A stretch of 64,000 nucleotides of DNA from Desarmillaria ectypa (GCA_030407005.1 JAUDYN010000007.1:1798001-1862000), one strand, 5' to 3'; shown: positions 1-12,867, counted from the stretch's first letter. Translations and numbers: made by a program. The notes: a model not told the origin generated them from the letters alone.

Positions 1-43
1 TCCGTGTGACTCGATGACTTCTCTTCAATATCTCTACAACTAT

Positions 44-3000
44 TTAAGACAGATGGAAGCTCCCAACACCCTCTTTAATCGCAATGCGTAGCTTCTCGCG
101 CATGACATCCTTCGAACTATAATCTGGCAATTTCAAATAGTTCACGCAGGTCATGACACTGGGAAGATAGTCGTCTGCTGTAAGGGGTGCTTCGTGAGGT
201 TTCCTGACCACTGTTAAAGGTGGGTTTAGACCACGGAAACCTGAAAGTGTTGTTATGAAATCTTTCGGCTACGAGAAAAAGGATGCGCATACCTCCAATT
301 GGGAGCTTGGGACTTCCAGTGATAAACTGTAAGCAATCGCGGCGAGTGGGGGGGTCATAATCCGACAATATCTCGACCAGATCACGAATGGCCCGACTTT
401 CGGGATTGAAACCGTGGTCAGCTTTCAAAGCTTCGCTGAGAGCTGTCCGAGAGTGAGCACTGAGATAATACAGATACATATGATAGCATACTCTCGATGC
501 TCCAATCCTCATCAGAATTGCCAAAGAGCATGGCCAGTTCGTCGGCTGAGAATGCCTGAAGGTCCGATATAGGGAAAACTTTGGAGAATCCTTCGCGGAA
601 AGCCTTCGCTTGCAATGCAGCACCTTTGCCGATAATAGCATCGAGTACTTCTTCGACGTACTCGTGGACATTCTCAGCGGTAACGGCAATGTCCCGTCCC
701 CCAGGCTACAAAGTCTCAGTCCAAACTTGACTCTGCAAACGGGAACAGCCAATACTCACCCGTAATTCAATATCATAACCAGGTATCGTGAAATCGAGCG
801 CGAGATCCTCAATATTAACTGACTCAACCATTGCAATCTTTCTTGATAACTAGAGACGAGTTAAAGTAATGCTATATGTATATTTGATCCGGTCAAACCT
901 TATCGGGGTGGACTTGGTTCTGTGTATTGACAATGTTGAGTACCTTGGTTAACGAATTCCCAAGATCAACATCCACAAGCTAAGACAGTACGGTAAGCCT
1001 AGAATGTGGAGTGTGATAAATACACTTTACCTTCAGAGTGGCCACTGTTACAGGAACTTCTTCGCCTAAAACGAGCTTGAGGAAGACCTTGTTGAACGAC
1101 AAATCGATAATACGCGAGTCGAGCATTGCCTTCGCTACGAATTGGCCAATGACTCTGAACACATGTGTGCGTTTTCTAGAAGGTGAAGAGATAAGTATCT
1201 AGGCATCATTGAAGTAATGCAGAACGTACTGTCCACCGTCACTAGCTATATCTTCCGGACTTATGGGAGCCGGATAGAGTCCCACTGGATGATTGACATA
1301 GATGCCAGAGCCAGGTAAATCAGCATCTCGCCATAGCTTTAGGTCCTTTCTTGCGAACTCTTTTGAAACTAGAGAGTAAAACTCTAGCGTCGGTCCAAGA
1401 CCTGTGCCAACCTCCTCGAAGTATTCAACTTCCAGAACGGAAGAAGATGATCCGTATAGCTCGAAAACTTTGACCGCAGACTCCAAGATGTGCTTGCGAG
1501 ATATCCGGACCTTTTGTCTTTGCAAACGACCCAAGAAGCCAATACCATCGTCTCGCCGTGAGCTATCCTGTGCACGGCCTTGTTGGCTCTGCCATTTGAG
1601 TATAAGCCGGGCATAGCCGAACGAGGTTGATTGCAAGAAGTTGTATCGCGTGGCAAAGGGAAAGAGGAAAGGGAAGTGTTGAGGCAAATCAAGTGCCCAG
1701 TCGGGTAGACAAGAGCTAAAAGAAAATTCAGACATACTGTAAGGATGAGTACAGTATTTTTACCTTGCAACAATCATAGGCTCCTCTAGTTGCCGAGTGA
1801 GCTTCGCAGTAAGCTTGTTATTCACAAAGGCAACTTCGGGTAAATTCCTCTTGTCACCATTGAAGACGGCACGCTCGGCCTCGGTGGTGTTCAATTGATG
1901 GAGTACACGTAGGAGACGCAGAATCTTAGCATGCGAAGCATCTTCGGGAAGGGATGTCAGCGACGGTGCAGAAGATCGACTCTTCACTCCGTTTTCGGCC
2001 CCAGTTGCTATGGAACGATTTAACTTATGTGTTACTAACAAAAGATGGGGCTGCGCTTACTGTCAGATGACGGTAAAGGTCCTTGTACTCTTTTGAACTT
2101 GACGGTATAGACACCCTGCCAGATCAAGCTCGAGGGGACGGGCCCAGCATTCTTCCTCATCTCATGTTGATGCATAGCACCATAGATAGTCAAGTCTAAT
2201 GGGAGGATATGATCGTCCATCGAGAATTCGATATGCCAATCCTGAGGCTTAGTCTTCAACGCAGCTGCGTAAGAAACCTTGCTCGACGGAGACGACCGAG
2301 AAGGCGCATTATCTTTACTTGAAAGGCTCGGCGTTGCGACTCGCGTGCCGTCAGGGGTCTGCGCTTCTACCTTTGTACCATCTATGAACAATAAAGTCAG
2401 AGAAACACAATTAGAAAGACTTAGTGAATACCTTCAGCCACCGAAAGTGTCACTGTTTTATCTGATATGGAAATGTCAGGGTCAACGTCATCATCAAAGA
2501 CTTCGGCGTCAACTTCATCATCGCTGAAGTCGGCATGGATTTCAGAATCGACAACAGTGTCGCTGGGAGCATTCTCTGGAGCGTTGTCAGTAGGCAGCGG
2601 ATCGACGGTTGGTGCGTCTGAAGATTCGGCAGTTGCGTGATTTTTTGCACTAAGACGCTGACTTCGACGGCGAGTGATAGAAGGTGTGGCTGCAGGAGCA
2701 GACGAGCTGGCATCGTCTGCGGCAGATGACGCCGGGGCCGCTTCTTCGGTCCGGGATGATGGGCCACCAGTGAAGCCCGATGCTGCCAAAGCTGCAAGCA
2801 TGCCAGATAGACGACTTCCACTTCCTAGAAGTCCAGCTACACGTGGTCGAAGATAATCATGGAGAGCTTGGAACGTGGCAATGGCATGGATTGATACCAC
2901 GATATTGTGGAGGTTACGCGGTACACCGGACTCATCGCCGGCCACTAGCCTTAGACGAAGTTGACGAGCCAAAAGAGAAGGGGAACTTCGTTTTGAATCT

Positions 3001-6000
3001 AAGATAAAGATAAACCGGAAGCTTAACAAGGAACATGAGTAGCTATAGCGCGCCATACCATCAGAGCTTTGGGCCACGGTAACAACGTCAAATGACTCCA
3101 TTCTGGTGAGACTTTCCTGCAGTTTTTTGACGAAAGTGCTGTACGGCGTTTGAGAACTGCTGAGGTGCTTTGTTCTACGGTTCACGAGTGCGTCAAGTAG
3201 AAGCTCCCTTCTTCCGCTGAGGCTCACTGTGGAAGATGTAAACAGAAGATACCAAACTTACAAGAAACCACATACCTAGTCCTTCTGTTTCTGTCGCGAA
3301 GGTAAGCAGTGTATCGACGACTCCACTTTGCAGTAGCTCAAAGCTGGAGACAGAAGTATGCGGCGAGGAGAAAAGATCCGCCAACTCCCAAAGCGCCTCC
3401 GTCAGTTCCTTCTCTGACGATGTTCGAGAAGATATGCGCTCAACAAGGCGTCGAAGAGTGTCAAATCCAGCATCAGAGCCACCCTGGTCGTCACCCGACA
3501 GGTGCTTGAATTTTATGACACGAGCTCGCAGGGTGATTGCATCATCAGGATCCAGAGACAAAGAAGTTAACTTCTTAAAGCCTGGGATTGTTGGAGCTGA
3601 TATTGGAGCTGCACTGCTCATATCCGGAGGCGTCGAAGCCTCAGAAGATTCCTTGTCTTTATCCCCTTTGTCTTTGATTTTTGAAGATACTACGGTTCTT
3701 GCGGCAAGACATTCGATTTCATGGAAGACGCCTTCTCGTTTGAAAGTGGGCGTGTACAGGGCAGGCACCTTGGAGAGTAACAAGTCCACGAGCTGAAGTG
3801 CACCAATGACTAGGGTGGGATGATCCTTAGAGGACAAAATCGAAGAAGCGAAGCTGGCCACAGGTACAAACTAAACAAATACATCAGTCGGTGAAGAGGT
3901 AGGCATGTTGCAACGTATCAACAAACCGTTAACACCCGCTTTAGACCTTCAGCATCGAGGAAGCTGATGGCTTTGAGTAAGCCTGTAAGTGTCTTCACGC
4001 GGATCGGTGTAATGACACTTGCAGCATACACGTCGATTAGAATTGGGACGGCCAGATTCATGAATCGCCCAACAACCTCAGACTTGGATCGAAGCAGTTC
4101 TGTACGGTCTGGAGGTGCGCAGGGACTAGTTTCTCCGGATCTATGCGTTTCTTCAGGGGTCTGTACAGCTGTAGATGCCTCCGTAGGTCCTGCCTCTTCA
4201 ACGGCGGGGAAAACCATCAAAGCCGCTGCCAGCGTCGCCTGTGATGCTTGTCGAGCTGCTGCCCGGTCGGCTTTGGCCTTAGCTTTTTGCATCTTGGCAA
4301 GGGATTTCTCTGTATATGCTTTATGGTCAAATACTCCGTCTAGAAAAGTATCAATACAACGTCTGAAGAGCAGAAAACGGAAGCTCACCTTTCGGCAAAG
4401 GTGGCATCAGCTCGGATATCAAACTAAGGGCTTCTTCAACTTGATCCTTTGGCCGATGCGCAAGGTTCTCCATGACGGTCATATCGGCAAGGCCGCCTCC
4501 AAGACCCTGCCTTCCGGAAGGATTGCCTTGTTCGTGACCATTTTCACTGCTAGGTGGAAGGACTCCAGTGAGGATCTGATACAAAGTATCCACGATATCC
4601 GCTTCAAGGAGCGCGATGGTAATCTTCGGGCTACACCTGGCGGCTGTAGCGAGAGCGCGCAGCAGAAGAGTAAACGTGTTTGCTGCAATCATGGAAGAAC
4701 CACCTGCAGGCATAAGAAGCTGATTAACAGCCCGGATTAACGCTGTATCGACCAAAGATTCCAAGTTCTCGGTACACGATCGATGATACGAATCCACGAC
4801 CCGAATGATACACAAGCAAGCGAATTCAACCAGTCGCTGATCAGAGTACGCCAAGCAATTTCTGATGATAGGCCATACACCTAGAATCATAGTGAAGTGG
4901 TCCGGTGATATGTTGCGACAGCAATTAGATGCGGCTTGAAGAGCGGTTCTTTGCACTGCGATGGAAAAGAAGTCAAGATAGTTGAGTAGAGCTGCAAGAC
5001 CGCCTTCGCGAACGATGGAACTTGGGAACTCCTCTGAAATTTTCTCCATAGTCTAGAGAGAAGTTGATCAGTCAAGGAAAATATGGAAATGAGATAGATT
5101 CCATACGCTCAAAGTCTGCTCAGCAAGGTCGATGTATGAAATCTCAATGAGTTTACTGCAGAGAACCGGAATGGCACCATGGTAGACAACAGTATGAGCC
5201 ACACCAGGTAATGCCTCCATTAGATTGGCCAGGCATCGGCATGCAAGCACCTGAGCTTCCAGGTTGCTGTCTCCCTGATACATTCCGCCTGTGCTCATGG
5301 CTAACGCGGCAGCTAAGGCAGCATCCTCATCCCGCTCATGATGTTCCTCATCCGCATCCTCATCTTCATCGTTGTCTGCGCCGCGCCCACCTAGAATTTT
5401 GACAAGTTCCCGGACAAACTGTTCTACCTGGAACGAGCCAGCCAGAGTGTCTTCGGTACTGATGCTTAACAGTTCGCTGAGCTCCTGTAGAGTGACCAAG
5501 CGAGTGGTAGGATCCGCGGTGCTCTTGATGTTGCTCAGCATTGTCTTGAGACGGGACGAGAGCGAAAGCATATAAGAGCCAAATTGACGATAGTCGCCGA
5601 AGATAGCCATGGCAGTCGTCTCGTCCAACCCTCCCGGTATAACACCCCCTGGACCTGAAGGCATTAGAACATCATGGTCACCCTCATCATCATCATCATC
5701 ATCTCCTTCATCATCATGCCCATCTCCTGGTCCTGGATCATGGTCATCTTCTGATCCTGCGCTGTCGTGGTCATTCCCATCATCGACGGGGTCTTCCATG
5801 CATTCGTCATGATCAGATTCTTCTCGTTTGTAGTCAGAATCACCCATATCAACGTCGTCATCTTCGAGGCGAGAGGAGCTAGCGACAGCCATTGCTTTAG
5901 ATCGTATGGCCATCTTTCCTTTCACAGCGGCTGAGGAACTGGAAATCTATTAGTCACCGGTTGACGTATGAAGGATGATGACAAACCGGGTCTTTCTGGG

Positions 6001-6572
6001 CATGTTAGCGGGTTGTTTGGAGGTAGTTTGGGAACGAAGAGAATATGCGGTAGTTCTTGCACGTTTGGAAGAAGGGCCAGGAGCGTCGTCGTCGGAGTTA
6101 GTGTCTGGCGCCGCGCGTTTCTTACCCTTGGGATCCTTGAGTTGTTCGTTGATGGTCAAGGCTGCCGATGTAGAAGATGCGCCTCTACGAGTTCTAAGGG
6201 GTCATTAGCAACGATAGACTGACCGTATGTGTATCAAAAAGCATACCGTCTGGATTGGCGTAAAGACTCGTCAGATATGTCTTTCGGCTTGGAATTTTCG
6301 GCAGATTCTTTGGTTCGTTTGGCTTTCGTAGTAGCTCGGGTGGTCCGTGTGGAGATAGACTCTGTCGCTGGGTAGGTAGACGATGACTCTGCAGAGCCTG
6401 TATCGCGTTCTTTCGCCTTTCCCTTAGACTTGGACTTGTTCTTCGGGACCTTGGTCCGTGCACTCGAGCGTAGCGAGCGCGGTTCAGTAGCGGGTAATGA
6501 GTCGAGGTCGAGGTGAGTGGACGAACTAGAGCTGGCGGTGACTTCCTGTTGATGGGATGATGACAAGTCCAT
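44..6572 (-). CDS. UFD4: HECT-type E3 ubiquitin ligase, UFD4/TRIP12 family
   Basis: A multi-exon gene read on the minus strand from ATG at 6572 to a TAA at 44-46. The N-terminus is Ser/Lys-rich (starts MDLSSSHQQ), followed by an acidic Asp/Glu/His stretch (about 5650-5860), then a long helical-repeat (armadillo-like) region (about 3900-5600) as in TRIP12/UFD4, and a C-terminal HECT domain. HECT signs are [20 protein letters not shown] (about 1110-1150), [20 protein letters not shown] (about 1370-1420) and the last exon with [18 protein letters not shown], where the Cys is the expected ubiquitin-thioester residue, ending GVGSFHLS. The C-terminus is intact to the last residue typical of HECT enzymes. 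In yeast UFD4 polyubiquitinates ubiquitin-fusion and N-degron substrates for the proteasome. Exon joins were not all traced. The family call is strong; substrate specificity is inferred from the family only. Confidence 0.93.
5683..5705. repeat. CAT/ATC trinucleotide run inside UFD4 coding sequence
   Basis: A short run of ATC/CAT triplets on the plus strand. On the coding (minus) strand it encodes part of the Asp-rich acidic tract of the UFD4 protein. It is a simple in-frame microsatellite; length changes would alter the number of acidic residues without a frameshift. Confidence 0.7.
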
Positions 6573-6791
6573 TTAGATGCAGTCAGCCATCGATCCAGTC
6601 GTCGTACGGGCAAATAAAGGGAGGATGCCCAGAGCCGTGCTCCAAGTTGTGGTCCGAGTCCAAGAGCGTCTGTGTCCAAGCAAGGCCCAAACACCCTTGA
6701 CCACACCGCCTTATGTAAGGTGGCGTACCGGTGATGCCCAGTCGCCTCCGATTCTTTTATTTCTTCACTTGTTATCATTCCACCTACAAAA

Positions 6792-8717
6792 TTACGCCTT
6801 ATGTTCCTGCAATATCTCGTCTATACTATCCCCCAGAATATCCACAATCTTATCGATCTCCTCAGTTGTGACATTGTAAGCAGGCGACAGCATAATATGG
6901 TTCCCATCGATGCCTTCCCAAACGGCGCCTCCCGTCATTCCCATGACGATAAGTCCTTTCTCGAAGGCGCGCTGCTGAACAAGAATACCAACCGGCTTGT
7001 CCTTGATAGTGTACGATGCCGCTTCAGGGGACATGAAGTCTAGCTCGATGCCCCAGAATCCGCCTCCTCCCCGAATATCGAAGATAAACGGAGCTGCCAA
7101 GGAGTTGGGTCCCTGCAGACGCTCCTTCAGTCGAGATTCTGATAGTCCAGTCATCAATATCATAGATCATCTGCCGAAAGGACAAGTTTTCTGACCTAGA
7201 TAAACGCCTCGCTTCCGACAGTTTTCGATAAGGCCTTCAGACTCAATCACTTTCTGCACTGCGAGAGACGCTGCACAAGCCAACGGATGAGCCTAAATGC
7301 AAAATGAAAGGCCATTAATGCATCCATGTTTGAAACAATACTTAGATTGCAAACCTGGTACGTGTGCCCATGCTTCCAGAATCCCGAGCCATCGCGAATG
7401 CCATCCGCGATCTTTTTGGACATCAGAACAGCGCCTATCGATGCATACCTGTGTAGGCATGAGTAGGATACTGAGATAAAAGAGCCGTTACTCACCCTCC
7501 TCCAAGGCCTTTAGCTACAGCCTGGATATCAGGCTGCGCAAACAGAGATATCAATCATTCGAAGCTAGATACTGATGATGATCACTCACTGCGATACCAT
7601 CACCATATAGTTCCCATGCATGGTAGCAACCCATTCCTACAAAAATTCAATGTCCATTGATAATCTCACTTACAAAAAAGGATAGACACTTACTTCCCAT
7701 TCCACTCATAACCTGGGAATCACGCAAATTAGAAAAAAGCACAGCAATCATGTTCAAGGCAAACCTCATCGAGGATGAACAACGCGCCATATTTGTCGCA
7801 AACAGACTTCATTGCTTTAAAGTATCCCTTGGGTGCTGCGACAACTCCTGTCGTCGCACCAACAACAGTTTCTGCAACAACTAACCGAGAGAATGTCAGG
7901 AATGTTGACGTCATGAATTTGCTAAAGGTACACACATCCAACGACGGTGTCAGGACCGAGTTCTATGAACTTGTCCTCCAGTTCTTTCCGCAGTCTTTCC
8001 ACGTACTGTTCCCCCGTTTCGTCCGGCAGCTGGAACCGTTTGGCATACGCCGGTGAGACGTGATGGAAGTTCCCGTGATCGAGAATAGCCTCATAGGGAG
8101 CGCGACGTGCCGGATGGTGAGCCAGTGAGAGCGTCGCAACAGTGTTCCCGTGATAGGACAATTGTCGCGCGATGAAATTTGAGCGCTTGGGCTGACCTGT
8201 TTCATAGAAGTACTGAATGATGGGGTTAATCATACATGTCTATTGTAGTCTGATGAGTTTAACTAACCTGCCTCGCGAGCTTGATCACGGCTTCCATGGC
8301 CTCCGAGCCTGTGAATCAACCTTAGAATAGGTACCAATGTAACGGATATAATATGCCAACCTCCGGACACGAAACCACATAGATCGAACGCGCCACCCCC
8401 GGTGGAGACCAGATATTTTGCAAGCTCCTCTGCCGGTTCATTGGATAGTTGCATATTGTATACATCTTCATGCATGTCAGAACTGAGATATCAATGTGGA
8501 AGCATAACCTACAGGAAATTTTGTCCACTTGATCCTTAATAGCCTGCTGAACTGCCGGGTGGCTGTTGCCAATGCACGCGACAGCAGCACCACCGACGGC
8601 ATCTATCAGAAAGCTTCCATCATCGAGCTGTATCTGAATGCCCTTAGCACTGGTAGCAACAAGAGGCCTCCAGGGCGTTCGATGAAGAATAGATGTCGGT
8701 CTGAGTTCTGCAGGCAT
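6792..8717 (-). CDS. class III (omega-type) PLP-dependent aminotransferase
   Basis: Starts MPAELRPTSILHRTP at 8717 and ends EILQEHKA at 6792. It contains the class III core: GGAAVACIGNSHPAVQQA near the N-terminus, SYHGNT after the substrate-loop exon, GVVAAPKGYF, LFILDE followed by VMSGMGR, and QAVAKGLGGG, whose Lys is the expected Schiff-base lysine for PLP, then YASIGAVLMS and the C-terminal GGGGFWGIELDF. These enzymes move an amino group from an omega- or alpha-amino donor to a keto acid. The exact substrate cannot be read from sequence; related fungal proteins are often labelled acetylornithine- or beta-alanine-type without proof. No targeting peptide is evident. The VMSGMGR segment is on a 19-nt exon (7694-7712). 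It is transcribed divergently from the eS4 gene, 509 bp away. Confidence 0.9.
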
Positions 8718-9226
8718 GATAGGTAGATGGACCAGATATGCAATTCTCGACCAGTTATATATGACTCGAATCGGACGATAATCAATTGGACTTGACCCCG
8801 GGGAACCGGTAGACCCGTGCCCCTGACGTGCTTATCTGAATCAGTAAATGGCTGTTATCATTGGAAATGTGCGTGAGTACTATACCGAAGAGGCGAATTT
8901 ATATCAGGAATTCAGGATCTACCGGATCACCACAGTTTTTATGAGAGATACATGGTACACATCTTGGACGCTAATGTATTCCGAGTCAGCAGAGGAAGTA
9001 ATAGAGAAAAGAACAGCTAACAGCGACTGCAGTCGGATGAAATACAGGCAAAATTTAGAAACTGAGTTGAAAAGAGCAGAAGAAAATCCATTATTTATGC
9101 ATATGTACCGATAACTTTGCGTTGTGTGACTATGTGACTTCTTGTCACGCCCTATCTACCGACCCAACAAACTTTTGTTAACGGCGACTCGCTCCTCAAG
9201 ACTCTTCAAGACACTCTGAAGCAATC
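8718..9226. promoter_or_regulatory. divergent intergenic region between aminotransferase and eS4 genes
   Basis: No gene is visible. Because the two flanking genes are read outward, both promoters must lie here. The stretch just before the eS4 start is pyrimidine- and purine-tract rich, as in many fungal ribosomal protein leaders, but I cannot point to a defined factor-binding site. Confidence 0.5.
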
Positions 9227-10315
9227 ATGGTCCGTACACCTTCTCTCTGCCTCACTGGAATGCTGTTCAGTGCAATTTCGTGCAAAATCTTTGGCCGCGG
9301 TAGCTGGATGCAGCGTTTCTTGTTTGGATGACTCTGGATCGCGTATTCGAAACTGACCCAACTTTCCTTTCTTTAGGCCAGGGGACCCAAAAAGCATTTG
9401 AAGCGCCTTTCAGCACCCTCATCATGGATGTTGGACAAGCTCAGTGGGACCTACGTACGTTATGCCATTTTCGAGCTGGAATGAGAATATTCAGTAGTTT
9501 TATTGACATAGGCTCCCCGGCCTTCGCCTGGTCCCCACAAGCTTCGCGAATCCCTCCCCCTCACCGTCTTCCTCCGCAACCGTCTAAAGTATGCCCTCAC
9601 TGGTCGTGAAGTCACTGCTATCGTCATGCAGCGCCTCATCAAAATTGACGGAAAAGTGCGCACTGATGCCACCTACCCTGCTGGATTCCAGGGTAAGTCC
9701 AAACATGTATCTGGGAAGGTAACCATGCATTCAACTTGCTCCAGATGTCATTTCCATTGAGAAGTCTGGCGAGTACTTCCGTCTGCTCTACGACATCAAG
9801 GGTCGCTTCACGATCCACCGCATCACCCCCGAGGAGGCCAGCTACAAGCTCCTCAAAGTCCGCAAAGTCGCTTTCGGTGCCCGTGGTATCCCCCATGTTG
9901 TTACTCATGACGGCCGAACCATCCGGTATCCCGATCCTCTCATCAAGGTCAACGACACCATCAAGTTCGACCTTGAGCAGAACAAAATCGTCGACTTCGT
10001 CAAGTTCGACACCGGTAACATTGTTATGGTGACTGGCGGTCGTAACATGGGTCGTGTTGGTGTTATCGTACACAGAGAGAAGCACGTCGGAGGATTCGAT
10101 ATTGTTCACGTTAAGGATTCCTTGGACCGAACATTCGCTACTCGGTATGCATCCTGCTTATTATCCATTACACCGCTAATTCGATGTCTAGGGTGTCTAA
10201 TATTTTTGTCATCGGTGAGGGTACCAAGCCTTGGATATCGCTGCCCAAGGGCAAAGGTGTCAAGCTCACCATCTCTGAGGAGCGTGACGTTAGGCGAAAA
10301 CGGGCCGCGGAGTAG
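9227..10315 (+). CDS. RPS4: 40S ribosomal protein eS4 (S4)
   Basis: The start codon 9227-9229 is the whole first coding exon: intron 1 (9230-9376) begins directly after ATG, and exon 2 (9377-9454) reads [20 protein letters not shown]. Exon 3 starts at 9512 ([10 protein letters not shown]). Later exons give [56 protein letters not shown] and, after a last intron, [20 protein letters not shown], ending RRKRAAE with TAG at 10313-10315. This is the full-length eukaryotic eS4 with its N-terminal, S4-like, central and KOW-type regions. It is part of the small ribosomal subunit. It converges with PSO2, with only 131 bp between the two stop codons, so the 3' UTRs probably overlap. Confidence 0.98.
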
Positions 10316-10446
10316 ATATTCTTTTATGTGCTATGTCGTGTCTGTATGACCTCCTGCTTCCACATTCAATTTATGTCATGCAACCCATGGTCTATATCCC
10401 AAGCGTTGTGACTCTGAGTCCTTGGCAAAAACGTATGTATGACATT

Positions 10447-12867
10447 TTACCAGTAATCCGGCTGCCGGTATTCCGCCACGAAGTCGTTCCCTTTCTTCTT
10501 TCTCTCCGCTTCCCATTTCTGTACCCATTTTGCCATTTTCTGTCGGGAATTCTCACTGCTTACATTGACAGTAGCTATCATTTTGGTCCATTGAAATGAC
10601 ATGGCAAAGCACGTCAGCTCAGAGAAGCTGGAATGCTCTGAGTATGGAACCATATATAATTGTAGCGCACTGGTAGAATTACGTGCTGGAACCAGGTCGG
10701 CGTGAGTGAAGATGTTCTTCTGCGAGCGTGCGATGACAGTCGAAACGGACGGCATTAAGTCCATCCCGACAGGTGGCGTATATCTGCAAGCAGAATATCA
10801 GGATGTAGATATAGGAAATGCAAATTAAAGGACCCACGTCCATCCGGTAGGTCTGAACCCTACAGTTCGGCTGAAATGTCCCTTAAATCGCTCAACGTAC
10901 TCTTTCAATCGATCTGACGTTATGACACCAAGGGGAACGAGATGGATGAGGGCATCCAGGGGATTTGAAGTCAACAATGAGTGTAACTCTGGATCGCATT
11001 GACAGCGAAGTATAGCTGTTTTACGCGCATCACAGTACACCTTGGTTTGTAGTGCCTGGGCCATAGCTAAATGAGAGGGGTGTGAGTAAAGCGTACAAGA
11101 GGAGTACAGGATAGGAAGTGGCACCTTTAACAATACGTTCCTTCCCAATGGAATATGTGCTGAAAGACAGGAAGGATAAACGATGGATTCACAAGTTTAA
11201 ACTTTTGACCAAGCTTACCCAACAACAATTAGAATTCGGTCTGATTTCTGCTTCCCTTTTTCCTTGGAAGGAGCAGCATTTAACCAAACATCCATTCTAG
11301 GGCCCTTGTCTTTGACCACGGATCCACCAGCTATGCGCTTTGCAAGCTCGGCACACGCCGAGATAACCAGAGGCTGGGGAGGAAAGGTGTACTGGAATAA
11401 TCAAGACCACTTCCATACCCGACAGAATGACAGAAGTTCACCTTAGGATCCAAGTACGTTGTATCCAGATAGACGTGATCTATCCGCTTCCCTTTCACCA
11501 CGGGATGCAAAACATGTCTTGGTGACGCGCGAAAATCACCACAGTGCAAGTACCGAAACACCCTCGAGCTCCCTACAAAAGCGGACTTGAAGGTACTATC
11601 TCCAGCATTGACAGTCTGTCTGCCTTCAAAGAAGAAAAGGGAAGAGCCGGGGCAATGATTTGCTTCAATGAGAGTAACTTGTACACCGTCTGTATTGGGG
11701 ATAACAGTATGTCTGTCCATGGGAAGAGCATGCACCCAGTTCTTGGGTACCCTGAGCATATGCATTATAAGGTTTGCGGTTCCTTCGGAGCAGTAGATGG
11801 GCCCATTTGTCCAAGAGGACGACAAGTTGGTATAATGGTCGGAGTGGGCGTGCCTACAACCTCGATGAACTTCGAACAATACGCGACATACAGTGATACA
11901 AACGTTAAAAAGTATGCAGTGACCCCTGGGATAGCGCCATACTTGAACGCATCCACTGCGATGGGCATTCCTTGCAAAACCTTGTAAAAGGGCGCTTTCC
12001 TTCGACCACCGTTGCTGTTATTAGGCTGGAAGGTGCGATCTTCTATGATCGAAGCTTCCTTCCATGCTTCGCTCTCCTCATGTGAAGACATTAATACTGC
12101 AAACGCGTTGCTCCCATTCGTTGGAGGCGGACGCGTAGGTTTCGCGTTCAAGCATGTCTGAACATGGCTTTGGATATCCTACCGCTGAATGTTAGCTAGT
12201 GACCACAATGAAGGAGCTCATGGCTAACAGTGGGCACCAAATTTTTGTTCGCACGACGGACAGACGCGTCGCCAAGGTTGACTGGCGCCATGCCCTGCTC
12301 CGTAACGTCCTCCAAGATTTCCACTTCATCGTCATCAGGAAACTCTCGCTCGTCATCCCCAGTACCCCATTCATCAACGTCCAGAACGTCGCCAGTGTCA
12401 ACGTCAGAAGAGGGGCCCGCTCCAGAGGACAGCAGCAGTGTCGTGGGTCGTCCGAACGCAAGACCCTCTTCTGTAGGTCCATCTTCATGCTCCAAAATTA
12501 TGGGTGAGCTTGAGGAGAGAAGCAGCTCAGTTGGCTTTCCAAATGACAGCAGCTCCTCATTCTCGCCGCGCTCCGCCAAGTGGACCGCGACGATTTCGAC
12601 CTGTCCAGAACTATTGCTCAATGCTCGCTTCCGTTTCTTGATACTGGATTGCTGTGGAGTTCCCTCGTCATCGTCATCGTCAGATATCACGATGATATCT
12701 TCAGAAGGCGGCAGTGCAAATTTGTGTTTCTGCTTCGCTCCCGGTGAGGGTCTCACTCTTGCCTTGGACGTTGCCGTGCTCGTAGTTCCCTTCGATGAGT
12801 GAGGTCGTGAAAAATAATCGTGAAGGGTAGATGACGCCTTAGCAGAATCTTTGGCCTTTTTGGACAT
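10447..12867 (-). CDS. PSO2: DNA interstrand-crosslink repair nuclease, PSO2/SNM1 (metallo-beta-lactamase/beta-CASP)
   Basis: Starts [20 protein letters not shown] at 12867 and ends EYRQPDYW at 10447. The N-terminal third is disordered and acidic, with [12 protein letters not shown], a textbook SUMO-interacting motif form (hydrophobic core followed by acids), and a repeated unit ([12 protein letters not shown] and [12 protein letters not shown]). A UBZ-like second half, [11 protein letters not shown] (about 12152-12178), follows. The catalytic domain has [24 protein letters not shown], the DTTYLDP strand, and the C-terminal [11 protein letters not shown] beta-CASP motif. These proteins are 5' nucleases that process DNA interstrand crosslinks. 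An oddity near 12230-12265 affecting the zinc finger is reported separately. The intron after the acidic region is read here as 12179-12228. Confidence 0.93.
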
